This document shows positions 1-3,787 of a DNA stretch of 5,213 nt, piece by piece (position 1 is the stretch's first letter; each line of letters starts with the position of its first letter). The DNA lies in NCBI GenBank assembly GCA_003232715.1, contig QIJG01000294.1:1-5213 (forward strand), read 5' to 3'. Made by a program: the position numbers and the translations under genes. The stretch is from Nitrospirota bacterium (lineage in GTDB: Bacteria; Nitrospirota; Thermodesulfovibrionia; Thermodesulfovibrionales; JdFR-85). The notes under the pieces are model-generated. The model had not been told where the DNA came from. It searched no databases and saw only the letters and a list, made by a program, of their open reading frames with translations.

Positions 1-1
1 T

Positions 2-229
2 ATCCGGCTTTACAATAGTGAGGGCTGCGCTGTATTCTTCATCTGAAAATCCCCCCTCACCCCCCTTTGCCAAAGTGGGGATTGTTAAAGAATGGGGATT
101 TTTTGCAAACAATTCTTCGGCTATGCTTCTCAATGCATCAAAACCCTTCACTTCGTTATCCCTCAGGAGCATGTACCGTTTCGGCCTCTCTATTGCGTCT
201 TCAGTTTCGCTGATTACCTTCTGCTGTGC
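2..229 (-). pseudogene. arsA: Out-of-frame 3' continuation of arsA (runs off window)
   Basis: Past the arsA stop, the minus strand stays open in another frame for 76 codons, from 229 to the window edge. The translation starts AQQKVISETEDAIERP and contains RYMLLRDNEVKGFDALRSIA followed by EELFAKN. This is what the C-terminal part of an ArsA/GET3-type ATPase looks like: a basic QQK segment, then a D-x-E-V-x-G-x-x-A-L-R-x-x-A-E-E-L-F stretch. So this is the real C-terminal part of the protein encoded upstream at 942-214, separated from it by a one-base frame change. The shifted frame has its own upstream stop near 260, so the frame change must lie between about 216 and 259. A single missing base near the AGCAGA run (about 218-231) would explain it. 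It is either a true pseudogenising indel or a sequencing/assembly error. The end of the gene lies outside the window. Confidence 0.8.
46..102. repeat. C/G-rich palindromic repeat inserted in frame in arsA
   Basis: The outer arms AAAATCCCC (46-54) and GGGGATTTT (94-102) are perfect inverted repeats. Inside them CCCCCTTTG (61-69) faces AAAGTGGGG (72-80) across two bases. The composition (runs of C, then TTTGCCAAAG, then G) is unlike the flanking coding sequence. It resembles a family of dispersed repeats seen in many environmental bacterial genomes, which read as 'PPLAKGGEGGF'-like peptides when they fall inside genes. Here the minus-strand reading gives IPTLAKGGEGGFS within the arsA continuation. 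The 57-bp length is a multiple of three and keeps that frame open. Assignment to a known repeat family is from memory. Confidence 0.6.
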
Positions 230-942
230 ATCTCGCAGACCTCTTTGGGCAGGATGCCGTTAATAATAATCTCTCCTGGTTTGATACCGATAGTCTCAAG
301 CTCCCTTGATGCCCGCAATGTCTCATAAAGGGACAGTTTATCAGGCCTCATAACAAAGATAAAGGTTGTCCTTTCAGTGTCTTTGAGGAGGGCGGTTGCC
401 CTGTCGTATTTGTCCTTTGAGTCCTGAAGGGACTGGACAGGGCCAAGACAGGTCTGCCCTGAACCTTTTGAGGCCTCCTCAATATGGCGTGACCAGTCCA
501 CAGGGAGTTCCAGGAGTCTTATTGTGTGTCCTGTCGGGGCAGTGTCAAAGACAATTACATCATATTCATCAGTCTCCATAAAATCGATGAACCTGTCAAA
601 GGAGGCCATCTCTGTTGTACAGGGGCCACTCAGTTGCTCTTCAAGCGAGGCGATTATATCCTCCGGCATAATTGTCCTGTACGGGCCGATTATCCCCTCT
701 TTATACTCTCTCGTTGCCTCATCAGGGTCAATCTCCATGGCAAAGAGGTTTTTTAAAACCCCTTTGACCGGTGTTATCTTATGTCCTATCTCCTGCTCAA
801 ATACGTCTGCAAGATTAGAGGCGGGATCTGTGGTAACAATCAGTGTCCTCTCCCCTGTCAGTGCATAATGAATGGCAGTGGCAGAGGCCATGGTGGTCTT
901 GCCGACACCACCCTTGCCTGAGAAAAAGATATATCTTGTCAT
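214..942 (-). CDS. arsA: ArsA arsenite-transport ATPase, half-size, frameshifted
   Basis: Cytoplasmic ATPase that couples ATP hydrolysis to As(III) efflux through the membrane permease. Visible motifs are: deviant Walker A GKGGVGKTT (residues 9-17); switch I TTDPASNL (37-44); switch II / signature DTAPTGHTIRLL (133-144); GPCTTEMASFD (106-116) and TCLGP (164-168). The last two place Cys108 and Cys165 where E. coli ArsA has its metalloid-binding Cys113 and Cys172, which separates it from plain GET3 or MinD/ParA proteins. Only one ATPase half is present, so it is the half-size type, not the roughly 580-residue fused double ArsA; a second half could lie beyond the window. The start has a good ribosome binding site. 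The frame ends at residue 242 in MHSRR, shorter than the usual 300 or more, because of a frame change; the missing C-terminal part continues at 229-2. It is the last visible gene of the operon, about 90 bp after arsD. Confidence 0.93.
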   Translation of the reverse strand: MTRYIFFSGKGGVGKTTMASATAIHYALTGERTLIVTTDPASNLADVFEQEIGHKITPVKGVLKNLFAMEIDPDEATREYKEGIIGPYRTIMPEDIIASLEEQLSGPCTTEMASFDRFIDFMETDEYDVIVFDTAPTGHTIRLLELPVDWSRHIEEASKGSGQTCLGPVQSLQDSKDKYDRATALLKDTERTTFIFVMRPDKLSLYETLRASRELETIGIKPGEIIINGILPKEVCEMHSRR

Positions 943-948
943 TTGATA

Positions 949-954
949 CTCCCT
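949..954 (-). promoter_or_regulatory. Ribosome binding site of arsA
   Basis: AGGGAG on the minus strand lies 6 nt before the ATG at 942. It supports this start for arsA. Confidence 0.75.
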
Positions 955-966
955 TTAATAAATTTT

Positions 967-1003
967 GGCCGCAGATCCTCTCAGATTTAACGCGGATTTA
1001 AAG
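967..1003. repeat. Degenerate GCAGAT/GCGGATT repeat-like stretch
   Basis: The 92-bp spacer between arsD and arsA holds GGCCGCAGATCC, then TCAGATTTAACGCGGATTTA. The units GCAGAT, TCAGATTTAA and GCGGATTTAA are variants of one roughly 10-bp word. The word resembles a widespread intergenic repeat built from 'CGCAGATTAACGCGGATT' units. It is short and diverged, so this is a tentative call. I see no gene or terminator in the spacer. Confidence 0.35.
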
Positions 1004-1034
1004 ACGAAGAAAAGCCATAGCCGCTCACTTTCTG

Positions 1035-1376
1035 CTACATCATCTTTAATGGTATTGGTTTTCCCTGACTTATTGACTCAATCCCGAGCGCCTTGCACAA
1101 CTCCTCGTATACTGGATACCCGCCTGTCTCAAAAACACTACCATTTACAATGGTAACCGGCAGTATCTTTTTGCCGTTTTTGCTGATCAGCTGTTTCATC
1201 TCCGGGTTTTCCATAAATGCCTTTGGCTGCTGGGCAAGATTGAATCTTTCTACTGCAACGCCCTGTTTTTTTAATGCCAGTACAGCGTCATTCATTTTGA
1301 CCAGTACCGGATCAATTGCCGGCCCGCACAGCCCCGAAGAGCAGCACATCGGTGGGTCATAGATTTCGATCTTCAT
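1035..1376 (-). CDS. arsD: ArsD arsenic metallochaperone
   Basis: Small cytosolic protein of 113 residues (E. coli ArsD is 120) that binds As(III) and delivers it to ArsA, raising the affinity of the pump for arsenite. The N-terminus IYDPPMCCSSGLCGP carries the diagnostic metalloid site Cys11-Cys12-Cys17, matching Cys12, Cys13 and Cys18 of the family. The thioredoxin-like fold is suggested by LPVTIVNG (about 72-79) before GGYPVYEEL. The C-terminal vicinal cysteine pairs of the E. coli protein are absent; they are dispensable and missing in many homologues. Its ATG overlaps the acr3 stop in ATGA (1373-1376), so the two are translationally coupled. The AGGAGG that serves it lies inside the acr3 3' end. 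It sits directly upstream of arsA, as expected for a chaperone and its client. Confidence 0.95.
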   Translation of the reverse strand: MKIEIYDPPMCCSSGLCGPAIDPVLVKMNDAVLALKKQGVAVERFNLAQQPKAFMENPEMKQLISKNGKKILPVTIVNGSVFETGGYPVYEELCKALGIESISQGKPIPLKMM

Positions 1377-2446
1377 ATCAATTCCTCCTTTCGGTTGCCT
1401 GAAGGGCCAAACAGCTTATGCTCCGTCTTCTTTGCAACCCAGACAAGCACAAGCATTACCGGTACTTCAATCAATGGTCCGATAACCGTGGCAAGTGCCA
1501 CTGCAGGGCTAAATGCCGTTATTGCAATAGCAATGGCTATCTCAAAATCCCTTCCCGTGGAGTTAAACCCCACAGCAACAGCATCCTCATAATTAAGCCC
1601 TGTTTTCCAACCCGTGAGATAGACAACGACAAACATTACCCAGAAGAAGATCGTCATCGGTATCGCCATCTGAATTATCAAGACGGGTCTCTTAAGTATT
1701 AAGTCACCCTTCAGTGCAAACATCACAACGAGTGTAAACAACAAACCCGCGATTGATAGGGTATCAAGGTAGAATTTCAGTTTGTGAAACCACTCTTCGC
1801 CAAATCTCCTGACCCCAAGAAATCTGGTAAGTATTCCGGCTACAAGCGGTATGCCGAGATAAAGCACCACACTCTCTCCAACCACCCATACATCAAAAAC
1901 TATCTCGCCTAAAAGGAGTTTTGCATAAACCGGGATAAGGATCATCTGTATTATTGAGTTAACGGCCACAAGGATTATGGCAAGGGGACCGTTTCCTGCG
2001 GCAAGATATGTAAAGACTATCACCATTGCAATACATGGGGCTATTCCGTAAAGGACGAGGCCTGTGTACAAATCAGGTTCTCCGCTCAAAAAGACCTTTG
2101 CAAGCAGGAGCATGAAGAATGGCGCTATGGCATAGTTGAAGAACATGACTATCAGGAGCTGTTTTGGCGAGCGGACCGCCTTGCCTAAATCCTCAAACCT
2201 GATATTTGCCATTGCAGGGTATATCATCATGAAGAGGCCGGCTACAATGCCGAGGGCAATGGTGTTTGGAAGGCTGAATTCATATGAGCCGTGAAAGATT
2301 GCCTTGATGGCATCAATTGGTGGTGTCAGCTGGAAGTCCGAGATGCCGTACCACTTGCTGATTGCAATGCCGATGACCATACTGATGATAACAAAGACCG
2401 GCAGAAGCCTGAAGTTGTGCAGCATTTCAAGTGCCCTTCTGAGCAT
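1373..2446 (-). CDS. acr3: ACR3-family arsenite efflux permease
   Basis: Inner-membrane As(III) exporter of the ACR3 branch (bile acid/arsenite transporter fold), not the ArsB branch. About ten hydrophobic segments are visible across the 357 residues. Numbering from the chosen start, the conserved cysteine is Cys138 in GIAPCIAMV and the conserved glutamate is Glu327 in GPLIEVPVML. These correspond to the transport-essential Cys and Glu studied in Alkaliphilus Acr3. FNSTGRDFEIAIAIA (about 294-308) matches the family's late helix-break motif. The frame is open five codons further up, to an ATG at 2461. I chose the ATG at 2446 because AGGAGG lies 6 nt before it, whereas the upstream ATG would put that site inside the coding sequence and has no site of its own. 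It overlaps arsD by 4 bp. Beside arsD and arsA it is probably the membrane partner of an ATP-driven pump, though ACR3 can also work alone. Confidence 0.95.
   Translation of the reverse strand: MLRRALEMLHNFRLLPVFVIISMVIGIAISKWYGISDFQLTPPIDAIKAIFHGSYEFSLPNTIALGIVAGLFMMIYPAMANIRFEDLGKAVRSPKQLLIVMFFNYAIAPFFMLLLAKVFLSGEPDLYTGLVLYGIAPCIAMVIVFTYLAAGNGPLAIILVAVNSIIQMILIPVYAKLLLGEIVFDVWVVGESVVLYLGIPLVAGILTRFLGVRRFGEEWFHKLKFYLDTLSIAGLLFTLVVMFALKGDLILKRPVLIIQMAIPMTIFFWVMFVVVYLTGWKTGLNYEDAVAVGFNSTGRDFEIAIAIAITAFSPAVALATVIGPLIEVPVMLVLVWVAKKTEHKLFGPSGNRKEELI
1384..1389 (-). promoter_or_regulatory. Ribosome binding site of arsD inside acr3
   Basis: AGGAGG on the minus strand is 7 nt before the arsD ATG and lies within the last codons of acr3. 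With the ATGA stop/start overlap it supports coupled translation of the two genes. Confidence 0.8.
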
Positions 2447-2452
2447 CCCGTA

Positions 2453-2458
2453 CCTCCT
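2453..2458 (-). promoter_or_regulatory. Ribosome binding site that fixes the acr3 start
   Basis: AGGAGG on the minus strand lies 6 nt before the ATG at 2446. It immediately follows an in-frame ATG at 2461, which is therefore the less likely start. Confidence 0.75.
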
Positions 2459-2512
2459 CATTTAGAATCTGTGTATAAGTTACGGTTACTTGTAATTCCC
2501 GTAATCCCGGAA

Positions 2513-2663
2513 ATGTATGGCACGACCGAATTTCAAAAAACTTTGAATAGTCCTTTATTCCTGTCTGACTCCTCGATACTGTGGGCTATGTTTTTCAGCA
2601 ACCCGAAACCAATCGACCGTCAGACCCTGAAAAACTTTTCTGAAATTCAGTCATGCCATACAT
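2513..2663. mobile_element. Putative 151-bp MITE-like foldback element
   Basis: The outer ends are long inverted repeats. The left end (2513-2535) begins ATGTATGGCACGACC. The right end (2641-2663), read on the minus strand, begins ATGTATGGCATGACT. They match at 21 of 23 positions, and similarity continues a further 8 or so bases with two more mismatches. Inside, GTCTGAC (2563-2569) faces GTCAGAC (2619-2625), and TCGAT (2573-2577) faces ATCGA (2612-2616), so the whole element can fold back on itself. A second hairpin pairs GTTTTTCAG (2590-2598) with CTGAAAAAC (2627-2635). There is no transposase or credible gene inside. No long target duplication is visible; a 2-bp AT or TA duplication cannot be told apart from the palindromic ends. 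It fills most of the 209-bp arsC-acr3 gap of an otherwise compact operon, which suggests a later insertion. An alternative is a structured RNA processing or attenuation site. Confidence 0.65.
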
Positions 2664-2670
2664 GGTAATA

Positions 2671-3084
2671 CTATGTTGTTTCAGCAAGAAATCCCTCTAT
2701 CATTTCCCTTATCTCATCCCTTGCCTTTCTGAACGCTTCTAAAATCTCGTCATCTGTTCCTATAGTTTCCACGGGGTCCTCTATGGGCCAGTGAAGGCGT
2801 TTAATCTCCAAAGGTGTCACCGGACATGCTATCGCTGCATTTCCACAGAGGGTAATTACTACATCCATCTTTCTGAGTAGTCCTTCATCAATAGCTTTTG
2901 ATTTTTGACCGGAAATATCAATCCCGACCTCCTTCATTACCTTTTTTGCATAGGGATTTACGCCCGCCGGTATAAGTCCTGCGCTATATACCGCTACCCG
3001 TCCTTGCCCGAGTCCCCGCGCAAGCCCCTCCGCCATCTGCGAGCGGCAGGAATTTCCCGTACATAAAAACATTACCTTAAGCAT
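2671..3084 (-). CDS. arsC: Thioredoxin-type arsenate reductase (LMW-PTPase fold)
   Basis: Reduces As(V) to As(III) in the cytoplasm, making the substrate for ACR3/ArsA. The 137-residue protein has the phosphatase P-loop CTGNSCRS (residues 8-15) with nucleophile Cys8 and Arg14. It has the two further redox cysteines, Cys80 and Cys87, in TLCGNAAIACP, the same seven-residue spacing as Cys82 and Cys89 of the S. aureus pI258 enzyme. The general-acid loop EDPVE has Asp103. All three redox cysteines are present, so this is the thioredoxin-coupled class, not the glutaredoxin-dependent E. coli ArsC or a plain tyrosine phosphatase. The start has GGAGG 6 nt upstream (3091-3095). It is second in the operon, 40 bp after arsR. 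The gap to acr3 is 209 to 224 bp depending on the acr3 start and contains the foldback element. Confidence 0.96.
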   Translation of the reverse strand: MLKVMFLCTGNSCRSQMAEGLARGLGQGRVAVYSAGLIPAGVNPYAKKVMKEVGIDISGQKSKAIDEGLLRKMDVVITLCGNAAIACPVTPLEIKRLHWPIEDPVETIGTDDEILEAFRKARDEIREMIEGFLAETT

Positions 3085-3090
3085 TTTCTA

Positions 3091-3095
3091 CCTCC
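3091..3095 (-). promoter_or_regulatory. Ribosome binding site of arsC
   Basis: GGAGG on the minus strand lies 6 nt before the ATG at 3084 and supports that start. Confidence 0.7.
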
Positions 3096-3124
3096 ATAAA
3101 CGTTAACCCTCAACATGTAACGAG

Positions 3125-3508
3125 TTATTTTGTGCCATTGCTCCCCTTTTTGCCAGGCTTACACAATACCTTTATATCCTGCCTGACAGACTCTTTTAAC
3201 CTCTTTTTGTCTTCCAGTATCAGGGCATCATCCCTCAGAGATGAAGAGAGGAGTTTTATGAAGTCAAGATTATAGGTGTTTATCAATTTATCCGGCAGGC
3301 TATAGAATGTCCAGGTTCCGTTTCTTCTGCATTCAACGAGACCCGCTGTTTTCAGTATCCCGAGATGTTTTGAGACCGTTGACTGTCCCATCTCCAATAT
3401 GTCCATCAACTGACAGACACATAACTCCCTGTCATCAAGGAGTTTCAATATCCTCACCCGTGTCTCGTCGGATACCGCCTTTGCCTGTAAAATAAAATCT
3501 CTCAACAT
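3125..3508 (-). CDS. arsR: ArsR/SmtB-family arsenic-responsive repressor
   Basis: Winged-helix DNA-binding repressor of 127 residues that leaves its operator on binding As(III). The N-terminal helix SDETRVRILKLLDDRELCVCQL (about 13-34) is typical. The recognition helix region is MGQSTVSKHLGILKTAGLV (40-58), followed by the wing CRRNGTWTFYSL (60-71). The metalloid site ELCVC gives Cys30 and Cys32, matching Cys32 and Cys34 of E. coli ArsR. The third cysteine of that site (Cys37) is Met35 here; two cysteines suffice for induction in the E. coli protein. Cys60 and Cys116 are further possible ligands. The C-terminus is lysine-rich and probably disordered. The ATG is preceded by a GGAGGAGG-type site. 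It is the first gene of the operon, with a promoter and candidate operator just upstream, so it should autoregulate the whole cluster. Confidence 0.95.
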   Translation of the reverse strand: MLRDFILQAKAVSDETRVRILKLLDDRELCVCQLMDILEMGQSTVSKHLGILKTAGLVECRRNGTWTFYSLPDKLINTYNLDFIKLLSSSLRDDALILEDKKRLKESVRQDIKVLCKPGKKGSNGTK

Positions 3509-3519
3509 AACCTCCTCCT

Positions 3520-3535
3520 TATATCACTATATCAC
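3520..3535 (-). promoter_or_regulatory. Candidate ArsR operator: tandem 8-bp repeat
   Basis: Two perfect adjacent copies of GTGATATA (minus strand; TATATCAC on plus) lie immediately downstream of the -10 box, around the predicted transcription start and just before the arsR ribosome binding site. A bound repressor here would block initiation. Known ArsR operators are imperfect dyads, so the direct-repeat form is notable. Binding by this ArsR is an inference from position. Confidence 0.5.
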
Positions 3536-3541
3536 GATGTA

Positions 3542-3571
3542 AGGATAAAACAAAAAGAGGCCTTCTGTCAA
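3542..3571 (-). promoter_or_regulatory. Sigma70-type promoter of the ars operon
   Basis: On the minus strand a perfect -35 TTGACA (3571-3566) is followed after 18 bp by TATCCT (3547-3542), a 4/6 match to the -10 consensus. The predicted start is near 3535, giving a leader of about 27 nt to the arsR ATG. It is the only convincing promoter for the five-gene operon. The weak -10 and strong -35 would suit a repressible promoter. Confidence 0.6.
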
Positions 3572-3718
3572 GCAGCATAACCCGGGGAGAAACCTTGACA
3601 AACCAACTTCCCTGAAGTCTTTCTGTTTTTTTACCTTAAACTCACTCTATATCAGCATTCTATCATTTACCGGGAATTGCTTTTTAAACTGCCACCTTAA
3701 TAAAAGTAACACAACATC

Positions 3719-3727
3719 TGATATAAT
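3719..3727 (+). promoter_or_regulatory. Extended -10 promoter of the divergent gene
   Basis: TGATATAAT is a perfect extended -10 element (TGn followed by TATAAT) about 60 bp before the plus-strand gene. No good -35 box lies 16-19 bp upstream, which extended -10 promoters tolerate. The predicted start is near 3734. The rest of the 279-bp divergent region (3509-3787) shows no gene. Confidence 0.55.
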
Positions 3728-3736
3728 ATATTAATT

Positions 3737-3758
3737 GTAGCTACCACAAGGAAGCTAC
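3737..3758 (+). repeat. Inverted repeat in the leader of the divergent gene
   Basis: GTAGCT (3737-3742) and AGCTAC (3753-3758) are perfect inverted repeats around a 10-nt loop containing AAGGA, a possible Shine-Dalgarno core. It falls a few bases after the predicted transcription start, so it could be a 5' hairpin or a protein-binding dyad. The stem is only six pairs, so this is weak. Confidence 0.35.
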
Positions 3759-3787
3759 GGTATTTGTATCAGGAAAATGACGAGATT

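Noticed and set aside
214..231. Programmed -1 frameshifting in arsA
   Set aside because: There is no X-XXY-YYZ slippery heptamer in the overlap, and I saw no clear stimulatory hairpin directly after it. An indel or sequence error is simpler.
524..868. Plus-strand open frame of 114 codons opposite arsA
   Set aside because: It is a shadow of the strongly supported arsA frame on the other strand, with serine-rich translation and no motif.
2291..2668. Plus-strand open frame of 125 codons across the acr3 start and the arsC-acr3 gap
   Set aside because: It is antisense to acr3 and runs through the foldback element. It has no recognisable domain or ribosome binding site, and the codon pattern follows the minus-strand gene.
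3595..3623. Plus-strand promoter using TTGACA at 3595-3600
   Set aside because: At spacings of 16-18 bp the would-be -10 reads like TCTTTC or CTTTCT, with no useful match to TATAAT. The extended -10 at 3719 is far better.
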